Positions 13,406-25,793 of a DNA stretch of 64,000 nt are shown here, in pieces; position 1 is the first letter of the stretch, and every line of letters begins with the position of its first letter. This stretch comes from Trogon surrucura. Lineage: Eukaryota > Chordata > Aves > Trogoniformes > Trogonidae. The DNA is taken from NCBI GenBank assembly GCA_020746105.1, contig CM036624.1:25256084-25320083 (forward strand). Reading direction: 5' to 3'. Below the pieces are notes generated by a model. It did no database searches, was not told where the DNA came from, and saw nothing but the letters and a program-made list of their open reading frames with translations. Both the position numbers and the translations under genes were made by a program.

Positions 13406-15236
13406 GAATTATCAGCATTAATTCCTCTTTATTAAACTACATATCTCCCTATTTTTTTTTTTAATCCAGCAGCCATCCCAGGCTGAGCCAGCCCTAGAAA
13501 GAACAGGAAAGATGGAGCCAGGAGGCAGAAAACGAAGGAAAAATAAGCCCCACCACCTGGGTTGATGCAGAGTGTTCAAGGTAAGGTTGCTTTGTACGCA
13601 GCCTTGCACGCATTCAGTCCCTGAAGCCTTCTATAAGCTGCAGACACCATGATGAAACACTTTTCATTTTGTAAACACACTACTGCTTTCCTGGAGTTTT
13701 TTCTCGTAACAAAAGCAAATACACACCACCAGAAATACTAAGTAAGAATGGTCCTGCAGGAGCTGGCAAATTCCATCACAAACCTCAAACGTAAGTGCTG
13801 CTGAACGGTAATAAACACTCCAGCGCTCGCAGTCCCTCTCCCCCACCCCGGCGCAGGGGTAACAATACCCGGAACATCCCGGCTGTGCAACACGAACAGC
13901 ACACACAGCCAAAGCAGCTGCTACATGGCCAACGCAGTGATCATCAAAAGCAAAATTTCAACCATAATGGGAAGCAAGGGAGAGAAGTCAGAATACAAGA
14001 CGCTTAGAATACAGCATTAAATAGGCAGCTATGGCCAGAGCATCAGAACAGGTTTTGGACAAGCGGCTCAAGCCCATTTTCCCTTCCTCGCATCAAGAAA
14101 ATAGGTAACCTTGGGAATCTGGATTTCTGAGCATAATATCTGTGTTTCTTCTCCTCTCTGCAGCCTCTGAACATTTTTAGTTTCAACACGACGAAGGTGG
14201 CAGAAACAAAGAATAATTTGAGCAAGCTGAATGTTCATTATCTTGTCATAACGCACAAGACTCGCATGTTCTGAAAGGCTTCTGTTCTTTCCTTTAAATA
14301 TTTTTATTCAAATACCCTCAAACGCTGTAGAACCTGAAGTTAGACTACAATACCCAGAGGGGAACCCATATGTTCTCATTTTCCACCCTTCAGAAGAAAA
14401 TAGGTATTTATACATCTGCATGCCACAGAAGTACAGCCCCCTGCGCCTTTCCATAGCGCCGCTGCACTAACGCCTGCGTAAACCAGCCAACAGCATCTGG
14501 TGGCCACACCAGACCCGAAAGCCCAGCTAAGCCCCCTGCCTTCACACTGGTCTACAGCGAAAGAACTGCAACAGCAGTAGCAGTATCAAAAAATCTCTCT
14601 GCATCAGTTTTTAACAACTGTCAGTTAATGACTTTCCATGTTGCAAGCAATATGTAAAACTTGGGATGTAATAGGTACTAAGCATTCTCCTTTAGTTTGA
14701 ACATTTGACCACTCTGTGGTGAGTTTTAAAGCACGATTCCTGCTGGCAGATTCAACCCCCCTCTCTGAGAATGCCAGTGGCAGTACAGGAGCCATGGAGT
14801 TACGAGAAAGCATAAATAACAGTTTTTCTTACCCCCATTTCCATATTCCTCTAAACTGCACAGAGTTATCACTCATCCATGAGCGGTCAAGTAGAGGTTC
14901 TACCTGGGAGCTGTGAAATGCTCAGAGCTTTCAGCCAGGGACCTTCTTGTAACCTTCCTGGAAAGCTACTCCTGCGTGCCAGCCGGGCTGCCTACACCCA
15001 CACGCTCGCAGGCTCCTTCAAACAACTTTCCTCTCCAAGAGCTAATATTGACTCTTCCCCACATTTTCATTAAGTCTATTCTTTATTACAGTTTCTATCA
15101 ATATGCCCTGTACATTTACTGTCTGCAGCGCCTTGCAACACTCATCAAGCTCTGAAGTAAAAAAAGAAAATGAAAAAAAAAAGAAAAAAAAAAAAGAGTA
15201 AAAAAATCCTGCCATCACATTTGCAATCTTCTTTTC

Positions 15237-15440
15237 TTCAGCGTCAAGGCCGACTTAAGTAATAGGTTACACACCAGAGTCAGCGGCTCATCAAGTTCAC
15301 ATTCAAATGCTTTTAGAAATCTTGATTTAATACCATCTGGTCCTGATGATTTGTTACAGTTCCTTTCACCAATTAATTATAAATCCTATTCCACTGACAC
15401 TTCAATTTGAGACAGTTCCTCAGAAAAGTCTTCTGGAAGA
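15237..15440 (-). mobile_element. ancient CR1-type LINE relic, reverse-transcriptase start
   Basis: On minus, codons read KSSGPDGIKSRFLKAFECEL and then DEPLTLVCNLLLKS. This is the (K)(S/A)PGPDGI...EPLT block at the start of non-LTR retrotransposon reverse transcriptase. The bases just upstream (ELSQIEVSVE, then a stop) also match the usual lead-in of CR1/L3-like elements. Stops and frameshifts show the copy is dead and old. The flanking minus sequence up to about 15730 keeps one open stretch (RTNGNSSSEIEDQLIKD) that may be more of the element or unrelated. The exact subfamily cannot be given without a repeat library. Confidence 0.75.
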
Positions 15441-18091
15441 AAAAGGCTCTAGCACATACAGCTCGTGCTACAATCCTCTCACGCGCAAAGAAATAGTTCA
15501 GTTTCTACATTTGCATTTCTATTTTTCTCAAATGTTCCTCTTACACCTGGAAGCCAATCTATTTAGATAAGGTTTTATTAGTAGCTTCTACTTACAGTCT
15601 TTAATAAGCTGATCTTCAATCTCAGAAGAAGAATTTCCATTCGTTCTTATATTCAGCTTTCCAGAATTCCTGCCCTCTTCCAGTTTCCTTGTTTTATGAT
15701 GGCCTCCTCTTTCCAAGATGCGTCTTTTTACTTTTAATCATTATCTTGGGTTTGACAATATTGTTTTTACTCTTTAACAACAACAAAAAAAACCTCTGCT
15801 CTGATCTTCTTCACACACTGCCTTTAAACAGTTTCCGTGCATCCCGTGGCCACTTTAAGCTCTTAGTCGTTTTTTTTCACAAAAGAAAAAAAGCTAAGGA
15901 ATTCTCATCTTCGTAATTTTCATGTCACTCTCATTATAGAAGTTGAACATGACAGTGGTGGGGTCTTTATTGCTCTAAAATCGAGTACAAGACAGCTGCT
16001 GTCACAGTGGCTTTACTCTACATCCAGCTTGAACCGACTGCACCAAGACACGATTCTCTTCTCAGGGACTTCTCAGCAGCACTGAGCTTCTCCACAAAAC
16101 AGTCGTTTACGACGTTTCATGCATAATCCCTGTATAAAACTTGTCTTGACACGAAGGCAGCCCTTGTAAGGCAACAGAGGTTGAGGTTTTTTGTTCTTAC
16201 AAGCTTTGTAATCTTTCAGCTGCGTATTTTAACTGCTACTGACGTGACAAAATCATTTTAGTAATTCAAGTGAAAACCATCCTTATTAGATATTATACAG
16301 AACCCCAGCAAATACAAAAAAAAAAAATAGTTTCCACCTACTACACTCGGAAAGGCTGGATGGCCCTACAAATATTATGCAAATATTTTGTGTTTATTAG
16401 TCCCAAGTACTCCCTTTAGTTTCATCCAAAACGCTTTCCCAGAGTAAGGCTAAAAAAATGGTCCATAGTGTCGAGATTATTAGTGCATAAGCACCACCAA
16501 AACCTCCAGCTGAGATCAGGGCCCACAGGAAAAAAAAAAAAAAAAGGATAGTTCACAGACAGGAATATTACCCAATCCATACATTTCAATCGTAAAAAGT
16601 CTGCAAATAATACCGAGATTTGTAGCTGCATTGTCCCAAAGACAGGCTACACAAAAATTACATGATCAGCATTTTATTATTTCACTTATTTTTGTCTAAG
16701 AGCAAACCATAAAGCTAGAGTAATAAAAAATGAAAAATTGCTACTTCCAGAAAATATATTTTTTTTGTGGTGACATTACTTGAATTTTCTTGGCGGTACT
16801 TGAAGATTAAAAATTCCCAGAAGTTAGAGGCAGAAGAAACCTGTCCCCAGATTGCTCCCACCATGTGTTTCCTAACAGCCTATCCAACACAACTACTTAC
16901 TGCCGAGTTACAAAGCCCTGTACAAAAATTAGATTATACAAATGAAATGAGCATAGTTTCTGTAGAATGCTTCCTCAACTAACTAGAAAGTTTGCGAGTG
17001 TTAACAAAACAGAGAAGAAAAACCAAACTGGTTGGTAATTTCAGTGAAACACTGTAAGAAAATGAATAAATTTATCATAAGGCTACCTCACCAGGGAGAG
17101 CAGGATGGTATGAGATAAAACAAACTTCCACTGTGGGCAGGAATATTACAAAACAAAAAAAGTAAAGCTGGATCAGTTTCCAGTAATAGCTTAATTCTTG
17201 GAAGGCTGTTATTGAAAAGCAAGATTCGTGCCTTGCTATAAAAAATCACAGCAAAGCAGGCAAGAAGCAAGCTAGTAAAATAACTAAGGTGATTTGTATG
17301 GTCAGTAGAGATTGCTTTAAACATCACGCTGTGTTAGTAGAAGCCATTTTTCAAATCTATTTTTAAAGAACAGCTTTTAAACATGGCTAATACTCACTGG
17401 AAAATTAGGGTTATGTTGCTTATTTCCCCAAAATTACTTGGGCAGGAAAAAAAAAAAAAATCTCTATTCTAGAAGTATACGAAAAGCTGAATACTTAAGG
17501 AACGTGACTATGCATGGGTGTCGGGTAAGACAACAGCAACAGTAAAAAAACCATGCGAAGAGCTTGAAATCCAGGGGTCTGAACTAGTCGCTAAGTTTGA
17601 TCATGAGGCACCAGCTGGAGAAAGCGAGATATGGCTCCACGGAGAAACCAGAAGCTCTCACTTCAGAAACTAAGGGACAGCGGGCACAAAGGCCTTTTTT
17701 CGCTTTAATAGATAAGAGGAAATGAAGTCCAAGCATTAAATAAAATAAAACATCAAAAATTTTTAAAAAAGGAAGCCATCACACTACCACAAAGTCACCC
17801 TTCTCAAACCAGCACAAGCACGGGGAAGGTCCACACCCCCGCCCAGTCCAAGCAGCGTCCCGGCCCCATTGCACACCAGCCTCCTGCACCAGCACGAGCA
17901 GGGTGGGCTGGAGGAGAAGGAAAGGGCACTTGGTAGATGGGACTTTTCAGGGAGGTATTTGTACACCACAGGAACAGGCAAGTAAGCTGAAAATGGCAAA
18001 TTCCAAGCCTCTCAAAGAAAAAGCATCTGCATCTCAATGCCCCACTGTAAAGAGGTGGGGTTTTTGGAGACAAAGATCACAGCCTCGGTCG
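15441..18091. other. non-coding stretch, possible LINE upstream part then plain sequence
   Basis: 15441-15760 may continue the LINE relic on minus. After that nothing is recognisable. It contains A12 near 16317, A16 at 16530-16545 and A14 at 17447-17460. Two 39-nt blocks on minus (17092-17130 and 17398-17436) have good splice-like borders. Together they would run into a stop at the next candidate junction, so they are not annotated as exons. Confidence 0.5.
16530..16545 (+). repeat. A16 homopolymer
   Basis: Run of 16 A on +. Simple repeat. Confidence 0.95.
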
Positions 18092-18199
18092 CCATGTGTT
18101 GCCTGATCTAGTTGAGAGGCGTCCCTGCCCATGACAGGGAGGTTGGATTAAATGATCTCTAAGTTCCCTTCCAGCCTGGGCCATTCTATGATTCTATGA
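18092..18199 (+). mobile_element. CR1 LINE, 5'-truncated 3' end
   Basis: The last about 108 bases of an avian CR1: TGCCTGATCTAGTTGAG, then CCCTGCCC..GACAGGG, GGTTGGATTAAATGATCTC, the CCCTTCCAGCC block, and the terminal ATTCTATGATTCTATGA octamer repeat. Only the 3' untranslated part remains, as is usual for CR1, which does not end in poly(A). It shows mild divergence from the familiar consensus. This element is one of the two main reasons for calling the window avian. Confidence 0.95.
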
Positions 18200-19838
18200 A
18201 GCAGCAGGAGATCCAAACACCCATCTTGCCCAGAGCAGAGTGGATTTGTCCCACCAGAAGCACAGGAACAGCAGCAAAGCAACCCTTCCAACAGCCCTTG
18301 CCCATCTCAAAGGCAGTCTGAAACCAGAGAGGTCTAGCTTGCAGTAGGAATCCTTCCCTGTTTCTGTTTATTATATTTCCTGTTTAAGATGTTTTGAAAA
18401 TACCAGCAGAAATTATTCACAGCACCTCTGATATGTTAGCCAGCTGCTTATACACTTCCATCAACAGTCTTCCAGCAGAGACACTGCAAACTGTCCAGAG
18501 TCGCTGCTACAAGTACAATATATCAAAATTAATCTGGCACCTGTGTAAAATTTGGCAGTCACACCCAATAAACCGTTTCAACCACGATGTTGCAGTGACT
18601 GACAACTCGAACAGAGCGAGCCGGGCACAAGGCTCCTCTCCACACCTCACTACTGTGCCGCCCCCAGTCAATACACACAGCGCTCCCCACTATTGCAGCT
18701 AAGGCCATGACTCACTACAGTAGCCTACAAAGACATCAAATGCCCTCTGGAATCAAAAAGAGCACAATTTGTCTGTAAAACACCAGCACAAAAGGTCACG
18801 CTGCCAGGAGAGTCCCTCGGAGGAGCCAGGAGCAGGGCTATAAGCATCACCAGTGGTTGTACCTTTACGCAGCAACCCAGGACTAAATACAGAGACGAGA
18901 GCAACTCACACAATTTTAATTCAGAGAACAACAAGCACATCCTTAATCAATGCACCACCGTGTAACCATGAAATATCACACAGACGTTTCAACGCCGTTT
19001 TATGTTCTTGACGCTGTTGTGTTTCTCAACGCATTGCCTTGCCAGCGACCATTATTAGAAACCTGAGCGCCAGCCGAGAACGAGCCCCGCGCCTCGTTCC
19101 CCCTCCATGGGCGTTCTGCAGCCACAAAAATGTGTCCTACCTGGATAACTCATTTGTTCTTCGTTTGTACTGCACAGCATTTAACAAGGTTGTGCATAAT
19201 CATTTGAAAGCATGCAAATCATTTTTATTTTGTGTATTACCTAGGAAATTAAGTGCTGCCTTCTCCTTTATCTTGTTAGTACAAGTCATTACATCTTTTT
19301 CACATGCCAAGATAAATTTAACACACATTCATTCGTTTCTAAGGAAAAAGAAATTGTAGGCATCAAATTATACCTAAACCGCATTCAATTCTCTCTGCTC
19401 TTTTAATTGTATGTAAAGAGCCTGATTCTCTACCCTGTACAAACTTCAGCTTCCTCAAGCTTACTACTAGAATGTTATTTTTCCTGTCAATATCACCCAC
19501 TTCCCATTTTATTTTTTTGAAAAAGTTAACTACCTTTAAAAAAAGCCACCTTCTTTTACCGACATACTATTTCCAAATTACAGCTCTATCTCTGTTAGTA
19601 AAACCTTACGTGACCACTGAATACAAAATGGGTTTCCTGGTCCAAACCACCTTTTCCTCTCCAATGCACCGAGGTCTCTCCTCCTGTAATTTTAATGAAG
19701 CTCCTGCTCATGTGCTCGTACTTTGTGGGCACACGTCCATCACCACTCCCCAGGGGGAGAGCAGGCAAAGCGTTAATCCTTGCCGCTGAGCCAGCAGAGG
19801 GAGCACAGAACATATTTAGACCATAATTGATTCTTTAT

Positions 19839-19856
19839 AAAAAAAAAAAAAAAAAA
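19839..19856 (+). repeat. A18 homopolymer
   Basis: Run of 18 A on +. Simple repeat. Confidence 0.95.
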
Positions 19857-22800
19857 CAGAAATAAAAAAGTTGGTCAGAGTCATTAAAACTGCTTGGATT
19901 TTAAGCAACCTCTTCAATCAGACTGCAGAAGAGTGGGGAGTTAAATATGGGTTTAAAGCCCAGTAACAATCGCTCTTCTAGCACCATAAAGTACCAATGA
20001 AACCTTACATAATAACGTATTTTCAATTATTAAATGAGCAAAATATGTTTTTGTTTTGGAGCCACGCTGAACAGCCACAAGGGTATTCTCTTTAAGCACT
20101 CAGCAGAGTAATGAATTGATCAGCTGTGAACGCTGGCAGAGGAACAGCGGTTGCCTGTGAGCACCACCTCTTCCAAGCAGCTCCGTTATCTGTCAAGGTC
20201 TCGACTTCTGCAAAGGGTCCAGCAGACACCCGCCCTGAAAATAGATCCTGGTAAACCTGCCTAAAAAAGGCTACCCAAGCCTCCACCAGAATAGGAAAAG
20301 AAATTGCATCTTGCTTTGAGTTTTATTTAAGGAAAGCAGGGTGTCGGAGAAGGAGGAAGGCAGCCTCCAATTTTACTTTTCCAGTAAAAGCTAAAAAAAA
20401 GAAAAAACCCAAAAGAGAGTAAAAAGAACAAGCAATTTATTTCTGCACTGTCCAAGGTCTGAGTACTCATTAGTGCATATAACTGATACATTTTGTGATG
20501 ACCATTTTAATACTGAGCTTACTTAATTCACTTTGTCATTCAATAACACAGTATTCCTTTTCACAAAACTGAACATAATGAGGGAAAAAAACACATACAA
20601 GACATGCAAATTAAGAAATTCAGAGATGTAACGCTATGCTGTGGGTTGGTACAAAGAATGAGGCCTCAATTTACTTGACTTAGTTTAGAGCATTAGAATA
20701 TTTTTCCCATTAACTACACCATCAACATTTTCCTAATGAGCGTCCCCAGACAGAATAACATTTGCTATTGAAGATGCAGAGTAGTGAGCACAATCCAAGA
20801 GGAAAAGAAAGTTTAAAGAAAAACCTCAGAACTGCAAGATGACCAGAAATATTTTGTTATACAAGACCCCAATACCCAAATTCTGGACACAAAGGTTAAG
20901 ACCCTCCCATAGCATGTCTCCACTAACAGCCACCAGAGCCTTCAGGGAGCATCAGAGCCAATGCAAATGAGTCAGCAATTAAGGTCCACCAGGTCACTTT
21001 CACTCCGAGCGCCTTCCCCCTGCGTTCATTATTGCAACCTCGCATCCCCTGAGCTAAGGGCGATCTCCGACACAGGCGATAGCGGCCAAACACATCCCTC
21101 TCTCACAGCTCCCATCACAGGGCCAGCCTGCACCAGGGAGCACCCGAGCCCAAGCTCCTCTGCCTCGCGCTGCTCCCAACGCGTCCTTGCGGGTGCCTCC
21201 CACACTCTGGGGTTTTCTTCCTTCTAACTGAATGAGATGGGTCCAACAGCGGCCAAGAAGGGTAGGTCCTCTCAAAGCGCAGCATGCTCCCACGTGTTTA
21301 AAAAAAAATAAATTATTTGTGAGTGTATGGGAAGCACTTGCAAGAGATACTCGGGCTGAACTCAAGTTCTGAGTTTCTTTTAAAACTACATTTTATACAT
21401 GTTTTTTGAATGGACACGTTAGTATCTGATGCAGGGGTGTCCTCCTGTCGCAGTCTAAGATCACAGAGGGATGAGAGCGGATTTGCAGGTATCATGACTT
21501 AACAGCTTTTCTCTCTTTGTTGGCTGAAGACCGGAAAATTACAATTTCCCAGGAGAAAAGTCCTCACTCTCCCGGGTCACCAGATCTGGAGAAAACGAGG
21601 CAGTCTCCCCAGTCTGCGCAGTGCTCCTCAGCACATGCCAGGTTGAGGGTACAGCCACAGTGCTGCTGTCCTTAAGGATTTCCAAGCAGCAAAGCAAAGC
21701 TGGAAGGCTGCTGCCTGCTCGGCAGCCAGGGAGGAGGCTCACCAGCAGCCTCCCAGGGCAGGATGCCCGCACACGCTGCGAGCCTCCACACCAGTCAGGC
21801 TTTACTCTCTTTTTACCTCAGGTAACTACCAACTGCCAGAATTCACAGGTATTGGTGACCGCAGCCCCGCGCGCAGCCCGGCTGCCTCCCCCATTCTCTC
21901 TCCGAACAGAGCAGCAGCATCAATGTCAGTATGCTCAAAACCATCACTCCGTCACAGCTATCCTAAGGCGCTTTCCTTTCGCATTCACCTGAAATAACAA
22001 ACAGCAGCAACTTTTCTCCTTAAATAGCTCATTCTATTGGCACAGCATTTAGACACATCTGCTAACACCAGCTAAACCTCCATGTTTTCTGTATCCGTCA
22101 ATAGTTCTCCAGAGTACCGGCAGAGTAAGGCATTTTGTATAATCCATTCCCCACAGTTATGCCTTTTAGTGACGCAATTTTTCCTAATGGCTATTGCCAG
22201 AGGCTTTAAAACACCGGGAAACCATGGACAGCCTTGCCTGGGGTCTCTGAGCAGCATGAAAGCTGTGTGTGTATGTAAATTACAGATTTTGGATATTACT
22301 GTTTTAAAAAGAACGGTGCCTCTAATCAAATTAGGTCTGATTGTGGACACCCCAGGAACCCAGAACAAGTAGTGCTTCAACTCTACGTCTAAAGCTTTTG
22401 CAGCATCTATCAACACAGGAGTAAAAAATGAAACACATCTGAAGAACCTAAAGAAAAATGTGTCTTTGCATTTCTGACTTTTGCAAACGCATTTAAATTC
22501 TACGCGCTTGCCTCTCAGAGTAAAACTTAAATTCCCAAACAAATAAACAGGTATGTTATTTTTCACACCATGCTACATCTCTATCTCCTTCAAACATAAC
22601 AGAAACAAGCCAATCATAAAATTGCAGATTTTTCTCCCCCCTCTGCCTGTATGCAGCCTGCACACGTTACAGGCACTTGCTGAAGGTGTCACTCCTTCAT
22701 GCACTTAACAGCTCCTGTGATCTGCTTTGCTGTGAAAAATTCTAAACCATGCTCAAGTCTCTTTCATACTACAGAAGACTGTTAAATACAGTTTCTACTA

Positions 22801-22956
22801 CAGGGCACTTGATGAGTTTTCACATCTCTACAGTGCTCGATTACACGGAGAAAAGTAAAATGTTTAGACATATGGAAACTGAACTTGAGGATACCAAAAC
22901 ACAGACATTGTTGCAGCCTTCCCTCTCACTACATTACCTCCACGTTTGTCAGCCAG

Positions 22957-23004
22957 CCTCAAGATGCTGAAGCTGCACAACCTGAAGATGCTGAAGCTCA
23001 GACT
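22957..23004 (+). repeat. 24-bp tandem duplication, two copies
   Basis: Two adjacent units sharing AAGATGCTGAAGCT at the same offset (22961-22974 and 22985-22998). The remaining positions have partly diverged. It is probably a replication-slippage duplication. Confidence 0.8.
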
Positions 23005-25718
23005 CTCCCCATCACCACAAAAAGCCTATCTATGTGCTCCAGTGTTTCTTAACATCATTTTAAGTCACTGGTAAGTCCAAATGAAAATAACTTTACAAGA
23101 AAAATATGGATCATTTCTCTACTAAATACTTCAGTTTTCTGCATTAAAGTTTATATCAAAAGCCTTCAGAAATCTCGCAGCCACCCACTAACAGGCAGGC
23201 TCACAGCAACACTAATGAATGACTCGGTGACAAAAACACAAACCGCCCAAAACGCAGCTTCCTGGACAGCCCAGCATGCTACCAGACCTCAGAGGCCAAG
23301 GCAACAGAATTTAAAACACTCCAACAGACTTTTTTTCTCCAGTGAGGTAAGATCTCATATATTAAATATTTTATAACCATGCTAGTAGACTCCTCATCAC
23401 AGCCAGAGATATTTGGATTAATATAAAAGTTGCATAATTAATTTCCTCTATCAATTTTGTTCTGCAATGACCTCACATCTAATGATGTAAGCACTATCTT
23501 TTTTAGCCTGATGGTCTATGAGCTGATGATGCATCATCACCTGCTGTCCTGTTTGGCCACGCAGTACACGTGTTTCAAGCTAAATCGAAGAGAGTCTCTT
23601 CTTAATAGCAAGAGATATGAACTCAGAAACCGGCCAGGGTAACCAAAATCATCCATAAATCCATTCCACCCATTAACCTCAGACCTCTCTGCGTACCACT
23701 CTTTGTAGGCACGCTCTGCTATGCACATCTCCGCACACATGGTCCTATGCAAGAAACCACCTCTCTGTGGCTCTGTTCTTACACAGGAAAATAAAAGAGT
23801 TTGGTTGTGTCTGACAATGGTGGCCAGGAGCCCTGTGCCAGGAATAGCTCTCCGTCCCCAATATTTTCATTTTCCAATGTCCCTGTGTAATTAAATCCCT
23901 AATGAATTTCCTGCGTGAGCCTTGCACAGCAACAAGTTGCCCCCCAAAACAGCCTTAACTCTCTTCTCTCCACTCGGATCCTCCCAGACAAAGCCAAACA
24001 AAGAGTATCAAAGGGGCTGGCCAAGATTTTTGCCAAAAACTCACCATTACGAAAAACACATAATTCCCTATAATTACTGAGAAGACACCTTACAGAGGAC
24101 CAGATCACGACACCAGGCAGGGAAGCAGGACCCAGCCAGGCCAATGGATGCAAGGGGAGAGTTGACTCTCTAGAAGGATGCATCGTTGAGATTCACGTTT
24201 GGTCATCTCTCATTTCGGAGTGGGGCAGAGCTAAAGCGTTCTTCCTCCTGCCACACTCTTCTCCACAGGGAAAGGTTTCAGCAAAGCCACCAGCTCCCGA
24301 GGCGTGACGTGAGCCAACCCACATGTCAGGACCAGACAGAGCTGCCCAGCTGCAGTCCCCTCTCCAGCCTTGTTGCACCAGTACAGCATTTCCTTCTGGA
24401 TAAGGAACTACAGTTCCTCAAATTATTGATTTAACTTTTAGAGCTGATGGCAAATGCAGCTTTAGAGCTCAGCATACGGAGTTTTATGAGGCTTAATGTT
24501 ACATCATGCAGCAAATTAACCAGCGGGCTGGGTCAGCTCGAGGAGAACTGAAAGAAATTACACTTGTACAAACTGTATTTCTTCAAAGCTTACGAAAGTC
24601 AAAAGGTGTGTGAGGATGAGGCATCAGTATTTGAGCTGTAAAACTGGCAGTGCTATCTCAGAGACCAGAGCAGATCCCTCCCCACAAAGCACAGTGGAAT
24701 TTCAGCTCAAAGCTAGCCCAAGACAATGAAATCCAGCACACGCTCTGCAATGTAAAATCCTTTTCCTCCCAACCATAAGCCTCAAAAACCATCCCCAGTG
24801 TCATCCTGTTTTATATAACATACACCTGTTCTACAAGTAAACGGAGGATTATCTTCGCTATCTCAACTCTGCCTGAATTTTATTGAGTAATGTTTTTAAA
24901 AGTTCCTGCTAGAGGGCTGATGTTCATTCAGACAGTGTAAACTGCATCTGACATGTCGGCATTGGAGTGCAAAGCAACTCGAGCGAAAATCCACCACTGC
25001 CCAGAGCTGTATTACATGGAGGCTGGGGTCTCATATATCTTCATAACCATACAGGTGACAGCAGGATAGCAGGATTCGCCGGGCAGTGTGGAAGTATGCT
25101 GGAGACACTATCAGCTGAGGATAATTCTCCCCGGTTTCCTCATGCACAAAGCTCCAGAGAAGAAAAAAAGGACCATGTGAAAACAGATTTCTAGCAAGGA
25201 AGCAGATTGTTTTGCATTGTGGAAACAGCAGCACATCTCACGTCCTTCGCAGCAGCACTAGCACTTTAGCAGAAGCGTCTCTTTCTACCATCAGTAAGCA
25301 TTTCATCCAAAATTGTAATTGAAACTGTGCCTGTGTAAACGTAATTATTCTACTCTATGCCAGAGGTTCCTCCTTAGATGCATATTAAAATCTTATAAAT
25401 AAGCTTTTTTGACTCTACTGTTTACCCACTGTTTTCCTTACTATCAGTCAACACCTACATACATGCAAAATAAAGGTACAGGAAGTGTGCAGACAAATAT
25501 TTGATGTGAACAGATTGGCCCCACTCTGCTCAGCTCACAGTATACCTAGCAAACAGCTAGAACATACAGAACTCAAAAGAATAGTTAATCCCCAAATACC
25601 AGATTAACAAAACACTTCCCTCAGATCATCGTTTTTATTTTAGCACCTAGCACATTTATAAATTAAATCTAGCTCCATTTCACATCAAATTCTTTGTAGA
25701 CACCACTGAGAACATTAC

Positions 25719-25793
25719 CTAGAGAAACTGAGTACTGCTTGGACAGCCTCAGAAGACCAACACCACGAGCTGCATTTCCTTGGCTTCTTTCAC
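25719..25793 (-). CDS. candidate internal exon, unrecognised protein (weak)
   Basis: On minus, an acceptor CTGTTCTCTGTAG and a donor CTAG|GTAATG bound 75 nt. The frame used here, two bases then 24 codons then one base, reads ERSQGNAARGVGLLRLSKQ and YSVSL. It is a phase 1-1 symmetric exon and would join in phase to the candidate at 9745-9848 downstream. It sits inside a 60-codon open frame (25669-25851). Codon composition looks coding, but no family is recognised and the donor is not optimal. Confidence 0.15.

Larger units (their letters stand above)
9849..15236. other. non-coding stretch with homopolymers and a palindrome
   Basis: No gene is supported. It contains A13 at 10231-10243 and 10700-10712, the 10764-10785 palindrome, the G25 run, an alternating AT/CA stretch at about 11155-11190, A18 at 13388-13405 and an A-rich tract at about 15160-15207. 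The + strand open frame at 10404-10751 has no recognised family and ends in an A-run. Confidence 0.6.
18200..25718. other. non-coding stretch, no gene seen
   Basis: No gene is supported. The longest open frame of the window lies here (22072-22566, minus, 164 codons). It shows no domain and no splice borders, and one frame of that length is expected by chance. GC-richer patches at about 21000-21200 and 21600-21900 carry a few clustered CpGs (for example near 21866-21880) but are too small to call islands. A18 occurs at 19839-19856 and a 24-bp tandem pair at 22957-23004. Confidence 0.55.

Noticed and set aside
16901..16917. 17-nt microexon-like block on minus with strong acceptor and GTAAGT donor
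   Set aside because: Matching splice-like pairs this close occur by chance. No flanking exon context.
17092..17436. Two 39-nt exon-like blocks on minus with good acceptors
   Set aside because: In the frame that joins them, the next junction makes a stop codon, so they do not form a consistent transcript with the other candidates.
22072..22566. Longest open frame (164 codons, minus)
   Set aside because: At this GC content about one open frame of this length is expected in six frames of 64 kb. It shows no domain, no splice borders and no coding signature.
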